A stretch of 64,000 bases of DNA from positions 62,001 to 126,000 of the forward strand of contig NZ_JAHXBG010000029.1 in assembly GCF_020103725.1 (NCBI RefSeq). The letters run 5' to 3'. The position numbers were made by a program, and so were the translations under genes. Origin of the DNA: Hyalangium gracile. Its GTDB lineage: Bacteria > Myxococcota > Myxococcia > Myxococcales > Myxococcaceae. Shown in pieces: positions 52,112 through 62,057 of this stretch (position 1 is the stretch's first letter; each line of letters opens with the position of its first letter). Under the pieces are notes generated by a model. It had not been told where the DNA came from and ran no database searches. It saw nothing but the letters and a program-made list of their open reading frames with translations.

Positions 52112-53568
52112 CCGAGCTGAGGCTCCGTGTGGCGCGTCTTCAGCAGGCGCTCGAGCCGCTCCGGCTCCATGCGCACCATGAACGTCTTCTCCCGGCTGAA
52201 CTGCACCTGGCCGGGAGCCCCACCCTTCTGCTTGCGGACGAACTTCACCGGCACGTAGCTCACCTCGCCGCGCGGCTCGCCCTTGGCCCCCGAGTGGTGC
52301 AGCGCCAGGTGCGCGGCATCCAGCAACACCTCCTGCGGCACCTCCGTGCCCTTCTCCAGCGGCACCACCACGTGGCTGCCTGGCTGCCCCCGCGCGTGCA
52401 GCCAGAGGTGGTACGGCTTCGCCACCTTGAAGGTCAGCACGTCGTTGTCCTCCGAGCCCCGCCCCACCCAGATGCGCTGCCCGCCGTGCCCCAGGTACTC
52501 CTTATAAGGACGGCCCTCCGGGGGGCCCTCCTCGCCCATGGGCACCTGCAGCACCTCCACCTGGGCCAGCAACGCCGCCTCGTCCATCTTCTCGAGCTGC
52601 GCCAGCGCCGCCTCCGCGTGCGCCACCTCGCGCGCCAGCTCCGCCTCGCGCCGCCGCGCCGACTCCACGCCCCGCAGCAGCCGCTTGTACTGGTGGAAGT
52701 GCCAGTCCGCCTCCTCCTTCGGTGAGCGCTTGGGGTCCAGCTTCACCTTCACCTCCTCCACGCCCGTCTCCGTGTACGCGGTGAGCGTCACCTCGGTGGC
52801 CCCGCGCTTCAGGCGGTGGAGGTTCTGGGTAAGCAGCTCGCCCACGCGGCGGTGCTCCTCGGCGTCCGGCCCGCGCGCCGCCTCCGCCCGAACCTTCTCC
52901 AGCGTCCGCCCGGAGCGCTTGAGCCGCGCCCGGTATGGCTGTGCCAGCCGCCGACGGATGGACTCCGCCCGGCTCTTCCGGTCCCGCTCTCCCAGCAGCC
53001 GCTCGGCGGCCTCCGCGTACGGTGCGAAGTCTCCGGCCACGGGCTGCAGGCGGGACGTCGCGCTCCGGGCCTTCTCCAGCGCCTCCGGCGACAGCGGCTC
53101 GGGGGGCCTCCACTCCGCACCCGGGTGCAGGCTCCGGCGCTGCGCGAAGCCCTCACCGGTGAGCATCAGCACCCGCCCGCTCTCGCTCAGGAGCGCCATC
53201 CCGCCCGGCGTGGACAGCTCCAGCGCCAGGCGCCGGGTCCCCTCCTCCTCCTTGTGGAAGTCGAGCATCACCACGCGCTCGGCCTCGCGCCACGTGGCAC
53301 CCTTCAGCTTGAAGCCCGTCAGCTCCTGGCGCAGCCAGCGCTGGAAGGGCGCGGGCTCGCCCGGCGTGGGGAAGCGGTCCGACGCCACCGAGAGGCGGCT
53401 GAGCTCTCCCTCCGCGCACAGGCACAGGAAGAAGGAGCGCCCGGGCACTCGCAGCTCCAGGTAGGCCAGCCGCGGCAGCGGGCACCACGCCTTCTGCACC
53501 ACCGCCCCCGCGAGGCGCGAGCCCACCTCGGCCACCACCTGCTCCAGCTCCGTGGGTCGAAGTGACAT
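52108..53568 (-). CDS. NFACT-domain protein (Rqc2/RqcH-like ribosome quality control factor)
   Basis: 486 aa from the ATG at 53568, with GGAG upstream. An NFACT-N domain occupies residues 1-200 (SLRPTELEQVVAEVGSRL, then FLCLCAEGELSRL and FKLKGATWREAERVV). A basic helical/coiled-coil middle follows (about 215-345). The C-terminal NFACT-R (DUF814) domain reads YKEYLGHGGQRIWVGRGSEDND, KPYHLWLHARGQPGSHVVV and VKFVRKQKGGAPGQV. In bacteria such proteins bind stalled 50S-peptidyl-tRNA complexes and add C-terminal alanine tails for degradation. Somewhat shorter than the typical 550-570 aa RqcH, so activity may differ. Confidence 0.85.
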   Translation of the reverse strand: MSLRPTELEQVVAEVGSRLAGAVVQKAWCPLPRLAYLELRVPGRSFFLCLCAEGELSRLSVASDRFPTPGEPAPFQRWLRQELTGFKLKGATWREAERVVMLDFHKEEEGTRRLALELSTPGGMALLSESGRVLMLTGEGFAQRRSLHPGAEWRPPEPLSPEALEKARSATSRLQPVAGDFAPYAEAAERLLGERDRKSRAESIRRRLAQPYRARLKRSGRTLEKVRAEAARGPDAEEHRRVGELLTQNLHRLKRGATEVTLTAYTETGVEEVKVKLDPKRSPKEEADWHFHQYKRLLRGVESARRREAELAREVAHAEAALAQLEKMDEAALLAQVEVLQVPMGEEGPPEGRPYKEYLGHGGQRIWVGRGSEDNDVLTFKVAKPYHLWLHARGQPGSHVVVPLEKGTEVPQEVLLDAAHLALHHSGAKGEPRGEVSYVPVKFVRKQKGGAPGQVQFSREKTFMVRMEPERLERLLKTRHTEPQLG

Positions 53569-53746
53569 TGCGGTGCTCCTCGGGAGGATCCGCGCCGGCG
53601 GATCCATCGGTACGCCCCGCCGAGGTTAGCTGGCAGCACGGCGAGGTTGAAGACATCGTTGCCCCCGCGCCCTGCTCGATAGGAATTCCCGAGGATGACT
53701 GTGGGTGATTGGCGCGTGGCGGCACTTCGCGATATCCCCATGACTC

Positions 53747-56503
53747 GTGGACCGGGCTGCGCGCGCCGCGCGGCCTGGGGGGAGGCGTTTCGTGTCTCTG
53801 GGTGTATTCGGCGGTATCGCCGCTGGTCTCGTCTTGTCAGTGACCGCGTCGGGTTCCTCGGCGGTCCAGTCTCCTCCTGCTCCTCCGGGCCCCGCTCGAC
53901 CCGCCAGCTCGAAGCAGGCCTTCATCGCTCCCGAGCCGGGCTCCCCGGGGCGCTACCTCCTGGAGCAGCCCGGAGCCCGCGCGCTCTTCAACGAGTCAGG
54001 CGTCACGATGCGCCTGACCGCTCCGGAGCGCCCCGCCCGCGAGCTGCGCTGGGGACTGGCGGGAGCACGAGCCGTGATGCCCCAGCCGCTGCAGCCGCGC
54101 GAGGCCCGCCTCCACCAGCTCGTGGGGCAGAAAGAGAGCTGGAGGCAGGATCTGCCCACGTGGGCTGCCCTCTACTACCCGGGCGTGGCGCCCGGGGTGG
54201 ACCTCTGGATGGAGGCTCGGGACGAAGGGGTCGCCTACAGCCTTCGCGCCGAGCATGGCGCGGACCTGCGTCAGGTGAGGCTCGAGTGGCGCGGCGCCCA
54301 GGCACTCCGGGTGGCCGACGGCGGACGCGCGCTGGAGGTGGAGCTGGCCGACGGCACCCTTCGCGAGGAGGGACTGCGCTGCGGGCAGGAGGGCGCGGCG
54401 GGCAAGTCGCTCGAGCTGCCCTGCCGCTACCGCGAGGCGCGCCTCAAGGGGCCGGACCTGTGGGAGTACGTCATCGAAGTGGACGTGAAGGAGCCCCGTG
54501 CCCCGGCCTGGGTCGATCCGGTCATCCGGTGGAACACCTTCGTGGGCCTGGGAGGCAACGACTCGCTCAACGGAATCACGATCCTCGAGCCTGGTGGATG
54601 GGTCTTCTCCGTCGGCGCCAGTGGTAGCGGGACCGGGCCAGCGGTGCCCTCCGCTGGTACCGGCTTGGACCAGCGTGGGAGCAACTCGGATGTGGTCGTC
54701 AGCCGGAATGACGGCACCGGCACCCTGATCTGGAGGGCGGTCTTCGGCGGCAGCGGGAACGACGTCGCCAAGGTGTTCGTCATCGGCGAGAACAGCTTCG
54801 TCTATGTGGCAGGTACCACCGGCTCGCTCGACTTCCCGCTGGCGCCGGGGTCCATGGCCGCCAACGGCGCCACGGACGGCTTCATTGCCCGCATGGCGTC
54901 GAACGGCAGCGGCTTCAGCTGGGTCCGGCGCGTGGGAGGACCGGGTGACGAGGACATCCACTCCCTGGTCCTCGGGCAGGACAAGAAGCTGTACGCCGTG
55001 GGCTCGTCCACTTCGTCTCGGATGCCCGGATGGGACGGCGGCGTATCGCTGGGGCAGCGGGACTTCTTCGTGAGCCGGCTCGATGCCATCTCCGGCGATC
55101 TGGAGAGGACCCTGGTCCTCAGCGGCAGCGGCCACGAGGAAGCCCTGTCCATCGCGAGGGATCCGCAGGCCACTTCGGGCGCAATCCTGTACGTCACCGG
55201 CTACACCGAGTCAGCGAACTTTCCCCTGTCCGGGGCCGTCGTCGGCCCCGCGGATCTCGACGGTGGGCGGGAGGCCGTGGTGCTCCGGCTGAACCAGGAT
55301 CTCGTCACCCCCACCTGGTGGACCTTCCTCGGCGGCCATGGCCAGGACCAGGGCAACGCCATCCTGTATCAGGGGAGCCCTTCCCGCGTCATCGTCGTGG
55401 GCACGACCGGCTCCAGCGACTTCCCCCTGCCCAACGCGCCCACCGGCAACCCGTTCGGGGTGAATGCGTTCGCGGCCGGCTTCAATCCCTCGACGGGCCA
55501 GAGGACGTTCGCCCTGGCGACAGGAGGCGCCGGGGATGACGAGGGGTTCGCCGTCGCGGCGGGCACCTTCGATACCTTCTACATCGGCGGGAGAACCACC
55601 TCGCGAGATCTCCCTACCTCGTTGGGATTCGACAAGGAGAGCAGCGGCACCACCGAGGGGTTCGTCCTGCGGATGGCTCCGGATGCCGGGAGCTTCTTTC
55701 CCGAGTGGGGCACCTACGTCGGTGGCGCCCTGCAGGACGAGGTGAGGGCGCTGGCCTCGGGCGAGGGAAACGAGCTGCTCATCGGCGGGGCGACGCGCTC
55801 GGGGGACATGTTGGACAACCTGTCACCGGTGGGTGAGGACCTCTCCTACTCGTTCCAGGACGACATGTTCCTCATCTCGCTCGAGGCCACCGACCTCACG
55901 CCTCCCGTGGGCCAGGTCAACGACGGCACCTCCGGGGACGTGGACACGCAGGAGACGAACCTGGCGCTGACGGCCCACTGGCTCTTCACGGACCACGAGA
56001 CGGGCCTCCGGGACTACGAGTTCGGCGCGGGCACCGTGCCTGGATGCACCGACACCGTCCCCTTCCGCCTCATGAATCGGGCCCTGTCCATCTCGCTGGA
56101 TAGCACCCAGCCGGGCTTCCGCCCCCTCGTTCCCGGCACGTGGTACTTCGCCACCGTCCGCGCGACGAACAACGAGGGGCTGACCACCACCCTCTCCTCG
56201 GATGGCTTCTTCGTGCTGTCGGATGGGGGGCCTGCCGTCCTTCCCCCGAAGCCTCTGCCCGGAACTCCCTGCCCCGGTGGGCAGCCGGACGGGGGAGCGC
56301 TGGATGGCGGGCTGCCCGACGGGGGACTTCCCGACGGCGGCGGGCTGCTGCCGGATGGAGGCTCCCCTCCGGGCCCGGACGAGGAGGACGGCGCGCGATC
56401 TCCGCTGGGCTGGGGCTGCGGGGCGACCGGTGGGCCCACGGCGGTGGTGCTGCTGATGCTCGTGGCGCTCGGGCTGTGGGGCTCGCGCCGCCGGGCCCGC
56501 TGA
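53747..56503 (+). CDS. Surface protein with SBBP-type beta-propeller repeats and MYXO-CTERM-like tail
   Basis: 918 aa from a GTG at 53747; a GTG at 53792 is an alternative. Signal peptide: FVSLGVFGGIAAGLVLSVTA. Residues 40-250 are a beta-rich N-terminal domain. Residues about 260-700 contain repeated propeller blades with patterns such as FGGSGNDVAKVFV, VAGTTGSLDFPL, VGGPGDEDIHSL and FLGGHGQDQGNAI (SBBP repeat). A fibronectin-like stretch is followed by a run of PDGG/LDGG repeats (about 845-880). The end, GWGCGATGG, a hydrophobic helix, and GSRRRAR, is a MYXO-CTERM-like sorting signal: the Cys is probably processed and the protein is anchored at the cell surface. Confidence 0.83.
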   Translation: MDRAARAARPGGRRFVSLGVFGGIAAGLVLSVTASGSSAVQSPPAPPGPARPASSKQAFIAPEPGSPGRYLLEQPGARALFNESGVTMRLTAPERPARELRWGLAGARAVMPQPLQPREARLHQLVGQKESWRQDLPTWAALYYPGVAPGVDLWMEARDEGVAYSLRAEHGADLRQVRLEWRGAQALRVADGGRALEVELADGTLREEGLRCGQEGAAGKSLELPCRYREARLKGPDLWEYVIEVDVKEPRAPAWVDPVIRWNTFVGLGGNDSLNGITILEPGGWVFSVGASGSGTGPAVPSAGTGLDQRGSNSDVVVSRNDGTGTLIWRAVFGGSGNDVAKVFVIGENSFVYVAGTTGSLDFPLAPGSMAANGATDGFIARMASNGSGFSWVRRVGGPGDEDIHSLVLGQDKKLYAVGSSTSSRMPGWDGGVSLGQRDFFVSRLDAISGDLERTLVLSGSGHEEALSIARDPQATSGAILYVTGYTESANFPLSGAVVGPADLDGGREAVVLRLNQDLVTPTWWTFLGGHGQDQGNAILYQGSPSRVIVVGTTGSSDFPLPNAPTGNPFGVNAFAAGFNPSTGQRTFALATGGAGDDEGFAVAAGTFDTFYIGGRTTSRDLPTSLGFDKESSGTTEGFVLRMAPDAGSFFPEWGTYVGGALQDEVRALASGEGNELLIGGATRSGDMLDNLSPVGEDLSYSFQDDMFLISLEATDLTPPVGQVNDGTSGDVDTQETNLALTAHWLFTDHETGLRDYEFGAGTVPGCTDTVPFRLMNRALSISLDSTQPGFRPLVPGTWYFATVRATNNEGLTTTLSSDGFFVLSDGGPAVLPPKPLPGTPCPGGQPDGGALDGGLPDGGLPDGGGLLPDGGSPPGPDEEDGARSPLGWGCGATGGPTAVVLLMLVALGLWGSRRRAR

Positions 56504-56522
56504 GCCATACCCCGCAAATGAA

Positions 56523-56551
56523 AACGGCTCGGCGGAGTCCGCCGAGCCGTT
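56523..56551 (-). terminator. Intrinsic terminator of the lysine-rich protein gene
   Basis: Thirteen-base-pair stem (AACGGCTCGGCGG / CCGCCGAGCCGTT) with a 3-base loop; read on the minus strand it ends in TTTTCAT. It may also stop transcription of the surface protein gene from the other side, although the plus-strand exit lacks Ts. Confidence 0.8.
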
Positions 56552-56591
56552 CACGGGTATCAGAGGTAACTGATGCCCGCGTCGACCGCGC

Positions 56592-56744
56592 TTAGGCCGT
56601 CGGAGCCGGAGCAGCAGCAGCCTTCTTGCGGGAGGACGTCTTGCGCGCGGTCTTGCGCGCTCCGCCCTTCTTGGCCGCCGTCTTCTTCTTCGGCGCAGCA
56701 GCCTTCTTCGTCGTCTTCTTCGCGGTCTTCTTCTTCGCGGCCAT
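56592..56744 (-). CDS. Lysine/alanine-rich histone H1-like DNA-binding protein
   Basis: 50 aa from the ATG at 56744, with an excellent ribosome site GGAGGG. After MAAKKKTAKK the protein is nearly all Lys, Ala, Thr and Arg (KKAAAPKKKTAAKKGGARK). This matches the tails of histone H1-like bacterial nucleoid proteins (such as KapB/Hc1-like AAKK proteins). It is likely to bind DNA without sequence specificity and to be abundant, given the strong promoter and terminator on either side. A longer upstream reading to 56858 has no ribosome site and overlaps the promoter. Confidence 0.85.
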   Translation of the reverse strand: MAAKKKTAKKTTKKAAAPKKKTAAKKGGARKTARKTSSRKKAAAAPAPTA

Positions 56745-56829
56745 GCAATCCCTCCGTTGAGTTGGGTGCCCGCACCCAATGGGGGTGGGGCCCTGCACTC
56801 GGACACAAGTGACTGAGTGCTTGACGTGA

Positions 56830-56858
56830 ATGGTAGAGGCGATAGTCGTGTGTGTCAA
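56830..56858 (-). promoter_or_regulatory. Strong sigma-70-type promoter of the lysine-rich protein gene
   Basis: TTGACA at 56858-56853 and TACCAT at 56835-56830, exactly 17 bp apart. The leader of about 80 nt to the ATG at 56744 holds a hairpin with GCACTC/GAGTGC arms. This is the best-matching promoter I see in the window. Confidence 0.7.
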
Positions 56859-56889
56859 CGCATGGTGACGTATTGCACTGCGTGGCGAG

Positions 56890-57016
56890 GGCCGATTTTT
56901 CGGCCTCCGCGCATTCAGGGACCGCTTCGGTGGCTCTTCGCCTACCTGCCGAGCGCTCTCCGAGGCCGAAAACTCGGCTCGGGAAGAGATCCGCGCGCGA
57001 GCCGAGAATTCGGCTC
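56890..57016. repeat. Three short GCCGA/TCGGC hairpins in the gap before the glycosidase gene
   Basis: The 379-bp gap 56745-57123 holds the promoter above plus three similar small inverted repeats: GGCCG-N6-CGGCC (56890-56905), GCCGA-AAAC-TCGGC (56965-56978) and GAGCCGA-GAAT-TCGGCTC (56999-57016). Spacers are A/T-rich. They could be regulator sites or RNA hairpins in the leader of the GH1 gene. No other gene is visible in the gap. Confidence 0.5.
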
Positions 57017-57123
57017 CGGAAGCGACACCGAGCCGTCACGCGCGAGTGTCCGATGGCGCGCAGAGCGCTCGGCGCACGCCGCGCTTCCTCCCGTCGGAGC
57101 CGACATCTAGGGTGCCCCCCGCG

Positions 57124-58440
57124 ATGAGTGCCGACGAGAGGACGTTTCCCGAGGGCTTCACCTTCGGAGTCGCCACCTCCGCCTACCAGGTGGAGGGAGG
57201 CATCGAGAACGACTGGGCCGAGTGGGAGCGCGCCGGGAAGCTGAAGGAGCCGCACGTGCGCTGCGGCCGCGCGGTGGACCACTGGAATCGTTACGAAGAG
57301 GACTATGGGCTCGCCCTGGAGGCCGGGGCCTCGGCCTTCCGCGTCTCTCTGGAGTGGGCGCGCATCGAGCCTGGGCGCGGCCAGTTCGACGGAGCGGTGC
57401 TCGAGGCCTACCGCGAGCGGCTGCTGCGCATGAAGGCGCGGGGCCTGAGGCCCGTGGTGACGCTCCACCACTTCACCCACCCCACGTGGTTCCACCGGGA
57501 GACGCCCTGGCACACGCCGGCCAGCGTGGAGGCCTTCCGCGCCTACACCCGCGCGTGCGCGCCGCTGCTGAAGGGGCTGGATGCGCTGCTCATCACCCTC
57601 AACGAGCCCATGGTGGTGCTGCTCGGGGGGTACCTGCAGGGCCTGCTGCCGCCGGGCATCGCCGACGGGCCGAAGACGATGCAGGCGCTGGAGAACATGG
57701 TGCGCGCCCACGTGGCCGCGCGCGAGGAGTTGCAGGCGGTGCTGGGCAAGGTGGAGCTGGGCATCTCCCAGAACATGCTCTGCTTCGCGCCGGACCGGTG
57801 GTGGAACCCGCTGGACCGCGCCCTCGTGCGGCTGGGCGCCCACGCGTACAACCATGCGTTCCACGAGGCGCTCGTCTCCGGGAAGCTGCGGGTGAACATG
57901 CCGGGCGTGGCCTCCACGCGGGTGGACATCCCCCAGGCGAAGGGCTCGTGCGAGTTCATCGGCGTCAACTACTACTCCCGTGCGCATCTGCGCTTCATCC
58001 CTCGCACGCCTTTCATCGAGTTCAAGTTCCGGGACAGACACGGCCGCGGCCTCACGGACATCGGCTGGGAGGACTACCCCGAGGGCTTCGGGCAGATCCT
58101 CCGCGAGGTGAAGCGCTACGGGCTGCCCGTCTGGGTGACCGAGAACGGCATCGATGACCGCGACGGCCAGCGACGGCCCCACTACATCCACTCGCACCTG
58201 GCGCAGGTGCTGGAGGCGCGCGCCCAGGGGGTGGACATCCGCGGCTACCTCTACTGGAGCCTGCTGGACAACTTCGAGTGGCTGGAGGGCTGGGGCCCCC
58301 GCTTCGGGCTCTACCACGTGGACTTCGACACGCTGGAGCGCCGCCCCACCCCGGCCTGCGCGTACTTCCGCACCGTGGCCCAGGGCCGGCGGCTCGTCCC
58401 TCCCGAGCTGGCCTCGCCTCAGCCCAGCGCGGCCCGGTAG
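57124..58440 (+). CDS. Glycoside hydrolase family 1 beta-glucosidase-type enzyme
   Basis: 438 aa from the ATG at 57124. (beta/alpha)8 barrel with PEGFTFGVATSAYQVEG at the start, TLNEP (acid/base Glu161) and VTENGIDD (nucleophile Glu340), plus YLYWSLLDNFEWLEGWGPRFGLYHVDF at the end. These are complete GH1 signatures for a retaining beta-glycosidase, likely cleaving glucosides or galactosides in the cytoplasm; no signal peptide is present. Its last 22 bases overlap the 3' end of the convergent dihydrouridine synthase gene. Confidence 0.94.
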   Translation: MSADERTFPEGFTFGVATSAYQVEGGIENDWAEWERAGKLKEPHVRCGRAVDHWNRYEEDYGLALEAGASAFRVSLEWARIEPGRGQFDGAVLEAYRERLLRMKARGLRPVVTLHHFTHPTWFHRETPWHTPASVEAFRAYTRACAPLLKGLDALLITLNEPMVVLLGGYLQGLLPPGIADGPKTMQALENMVRAHVAAREELQAVLGKVELGISQNMLCFAPDRWWNPLDRALVRLGAHAYNHAFHEALVSGKLRVNMPGVASTRVDIPQAKGSCEFIGVNYYSRAHLRFIPRTPFIEFKFRDRHGRGLTDIGWEDYPEGFGQILREVKRYGLPVWVTENGIDDRDGQRRPHYIHSHLAQVLEARAQGVDIRGYLYWSLLDNFEWLEGWGPRFGLYHVDFDTLERRPTPACAYFRTVAQGRRLVPPELASPQPSAAR

Positions 58441-59432
58441 TCCACGTCCTGCTCCTCCGAGGGGCCTGTCAGGTCCACGCTCGCGGAGGCGAAGAAGCGG
58501 CGCGCGGCCTCCTCCACCGCCTCGGCGGAGTCCAGCGCGTTCACCTCCGAGCGGAAGAGGGCCGCGCCCCGCAGTCCGTGCGCGTACCAGGCCATGGGCT
58601 TGCGGAAGCTGCGCACCGCCCCGAGCTCATCTCCCACGAAGGCCACGTGCGCCCGGAAGTGGGCCAGCACGCCCTCGCAGCGCTCCTCGGGCGTGGGCGG
58701 CTCTCCGCCGGTAAGCTCGCGGAAGATCCATGGGTTGCCCAGCGCTCCACGGCCGATCATCACGAAGTCGCAGCCGGTGGTCTCCAGCATGCGGTGCGCG
58801 TCCTCGCGCGTCTTCACGTCCCCGTTGCCGATGATGGGCCGGTCCGGGAAGTGGCGCTTGAGGTCAGCAATGACTCCCCAGTCCGCCTTGCCCGAGTAGC
58901 CCTGCTCGCGGGTACGCGGGTGGATGGCGAGCGCCGCGCAGCCGGCCTCGAACAGCTCGCCGGCCACGCGCAGGTAGTTGAGGCTCTTCGCGTCCCACCC
59001 CGAGCGAATCTTGCAGGTGACGGGCAGCCCGGTGGCCGCGCGAATCTGGCGGACGATGTCCGCGGCGCGGGGCGGATCGCACAGCAGGCCGCTGCCGGCG
59101 CCGTTCTTCGTCACCTTCTTCACCGGGCAGCCCATGTTGATGTCGATGAGCTGGGCGCCGTACTCCTTGCCCACCACCGCGGCCCGGGCCATGGCCTCCG
59201 GGTCTCCTCCGAAGATCTGCAGCGAGTAGGGCCGCTCCACCTGAGGATCGAACCGCAGGTACTTGAGGGTGCGCTGGTTGGTGCGCATCAGTCCCTGGGA
59301 GCTGACCAGCTCGGTGGGACACAGCGCCGCCCCCATCCGGAAGGCGATGACGCGGAAGGGCATCTCGCTCACCCCCGCCATGGGGGCCAGGATGTAGGGG
59401 TTGGGGAGGGTGTAAGGGCCGATCTGCAACAT
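58419..59432 (-). CDS. dusB: tRNA-dihydrouridine synthase
   Basis: 337 aa from the ATG at 59432 (LQIGPYTLPNPYILAPMAGVSEMPFR is the normal Dus start region). FMN-binding TIM barrel with the catalytic Cys in DINMGCPVKKVTKNGAGSGL, KIRSGWD, HPRTREQGYSGKADW and IGNGDV/IGRGALGNPW. It reduces specific uridines in the D-loop of tRNA using NADPH. The DusB subgroup is suggested by the N-terminal pattern. It diverges from the protease gene (start 59525) and converges on the glycosidase with a 22-bp overlap. Confidence 0.93.
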   Translation of the reverse strand: MLQIGPYTLPNPYILAPMAGVSEMPFRVIAFRMGAALCPTELVSSQGLMRTNQRTLKYLRFDPQVERPYSLQIFGGDPEAMARAAVVGKEYGAQLIDINMGCPVKKVTKNGAGSGLLCDPPRAADIVRQIRAATGLPVTCKIRSGWDAKSLNYLRVAGELFEAGCAALAIHPRTREQGYSGKADWGVIADLKRHFPDRPIIGNGDVKTREDAHRMLETTGCDFVMIGRGALGNPWIFRELTGGEPPTPEERCEGVLAHFRAHVAFVGDELGAVRSFRKPMAWYAHGLRGAALFRSEVNALDSAEAVEEAARRFFASASVDLTGPSEEQDVDYRAALG

Positions 59433-59524
59433 GAGCGGTGGGGAACCTAGCGGATTGGTTGCCACAGAGCAGTGCCCAAGCAATGGTCTGCACGCGCACA
59501 CCCCAACGGTTAAGGTGGTAGCCA

Positions 59525-60904
59525 ATGTTCCGCTTTCGCCTGGGGAGCATCCCCGTCGAAGTCCAGGCCAGTCACCTGCTCGTGTCGGCGGCGATTGCCC
59601 TGACGTTCACGCCCACCGGCCGACCCGGCATCACCGGGACCATGGGCTTCAACGTCGTCTCGTGGATGCTCATCGTCTTCGTCTCCGTGCTCGTCCACGA
59701 ATTGGGCCACGCCGTGGCCAGCCGGGCGTTCGGCTACCAGCCGAGCATCACCCTGGCCTGGATGGGAGGGCACACCCTGCCCAACGCACCGGGCCCCATC
59801 CCCTGGCACCGTGACGTGCTGCTGACCCTGGCGGGGCCCGTCTTCGGGCTGCTGCTGGGGCTGGCGTGCTGGGTGGGCAGCCTCCTGGTGGGGGACCGCT
59901 CCGAGGTGCTCGACTACCTGCTGAGCGTGGGGGCCATCGCCAACTTCTTCTGGGCCGGGCTCAACCTGCTGCCGGTGCTACCCCTGGATGGAGGGCGCAT
60001 CGTCAGCGTGCTGGCGGTGCGGCTGTTCAAGCACCGGGGCTTCGTGGCGGCGCAGGTGCTGGCCCTGCTCATCTGCCTGGGCATGGTGGCCTGGGGCATC
60101 CGCCAGCGCGCGCCCTTCCTCACCTTGTTCTTCGCCATGTTCGGCTTCCAGGCCGTGCGCGCCATCTCCGAGGCGATGAAGCGGCCCGCCCCGCTGGGAG
60201 AGGCGGAGACGGCCGTCGCGCGCACCCTCCAGGAGGCCCACGAGGCGATGTCGAAGAACGAGCTCTCGGAGGCACGGCGGCTGGCCTCCTCCGCGCTCGA
60301 CAACGGCACCGCGCTCACCCCGGACCTGGCCAGCCGCGCCCACTATCTGCTCGGGTGGGTGGCCCTCAAGGAAGGCCAGGGCCGCATGGCGCTGGACCAC
60401 TTCTCCCAGGTGCAGCGCCAGCCGGTGGAGACGCACGCGCTGGCCGCCGCCTTCTCGTTGGTGGGCGACGAGGCGCGCGCCCTGCCCCTGTGGGAGATGG
60501 CCTGGCGCGACACGGGCGATCGCACGGTCATGCACGAGTACGCCGGCAGCCTCATCCGCTCGGGGAAGGAGGCCCAGGCGCTGCGGCTGCCCGGGGTGGA
60601 TGCCGCCGCGGCCTTCTCCTGTGCCGAGCGCGTGCTGTTCATCCGCGGCGCCTACTCCGAGGCCGCGGCCATGGGCGAGGCGGCGCTGACCCATGTCCCC
60701 AACCCGACGATTGCCTATGACGCGGCGTGTGCATTCGCTCGTGCACGGAATGTCACGGATGCGGTGCGCATGCTGCACCGCGCCAGGGAGCTGGGATTCC
60801 GGGATGGGGCCTATGCCGCCTCGGACGAGGACCTGGCGCCGCTCCATGGCCACCCCGCCTTCGAGGCGTGGCTGACGGATCTTCGCCAATCTGCGTCCTC
60901 CTGA
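59525..60904 (+). CDS. Site-2 protease family (M50) membrane metalloprotease with TPR-like tail
   Basis: 459 aa. Zinc site H58-E-L-G-H62 lies in a transmembrane segment, with the third ligand Asp155 in LLPVLPLDGGRIV, as in the SpoIVFB/S2P family. Six or so hydrophobic segments fill residues 10-220. The last 240 residues are soluble helical repeats (SEARRLASSALDNGT, ALPLWEMAWRDTGD, DAACAFARARNVTDAVRMLHRARELG) of the TPR kind. Members cut transmembrane substrates, for example in regulated release of anti-sigma factors. There is no obvious substrate gene next to it, though an ECF/anti-sigma pair lies 1.2 kb downstream. Confidence 0.9.
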   Translation: MFRFRLGSIPVEVQASHLLVSAAIALTFTPTGRPGITGTMGFNVVSWMLIVFVSVLVHELGHAVASRAFGYQPSITLAWMGGHTLPNAPGPIPWHRDVLLTLAGPVFGLLLGLACWVGSLLVGDRSEVLDYLLSVGAIANFFWAGLNLLPVLPLDGGRIVSVLAVRLFKHRGFVAAQVLALLICLGMVAWGIRQRAPFLTLFFAMFGFQAVRAISEAMKRPAPLGEAETAVARTLQEAHEAMSKNELSEARRLASSALDNGTALTPDLASRAHYLLGWVALKEGQGRMALDHFSQVQRQPVETHALAAAFSLVGDEARALPLWEMAWRDTGDRTVMHEYAGSLIRSGKEAQALRLPGVDAAAAFSCAERVLFIRGAYSEAAAMGEAALTHVPNPTIAYDAACAFARARNVTDAVRMLHRARELGFRDGAYAASDEDLAPLHGHPAFEAWLTDLRQSASS

Positions 60905-60989
60905 CAGAGCCATGACATAGGGGGGTGTTGATGGAGGGTGAGGCTGAGCACCTTCCCGCTCGGTCTGCATTCCGCCGAGGCACCCCTTC

Positions 60990-61991
<1,002 letters not shown>

Positions 61992-62022
61992 GGCCGCTTG
62001 CTCCCCAGAAAGGTCCGTGCCC

Positions 62023-62040
62023 CGAGGCCCTTGCCTCGGG
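62023..62040 (+). terminator. Possible terminator after the desaturase gene
   Basis: CCGAGGC-CCTT-GCCTCGG gives a 7-bp GC-rich stem, 31 bp after the desaturase stop. No T-run follows (ATAAAGT), so stopping would be weak or Rho-assisted. Confidence 0.35.
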
Positions 62041-62057
62041 ATAAAGTGTAGGGACCT

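Noticed and set aside
56260-56400. GGACGG-type repeats near the end of the surface protein as a possible CRISPR or tandem repeat array
   Set aside because: The repeats encode PDGG/LDGG units of a flexible linker within an intact frame; there are no constant spacers.
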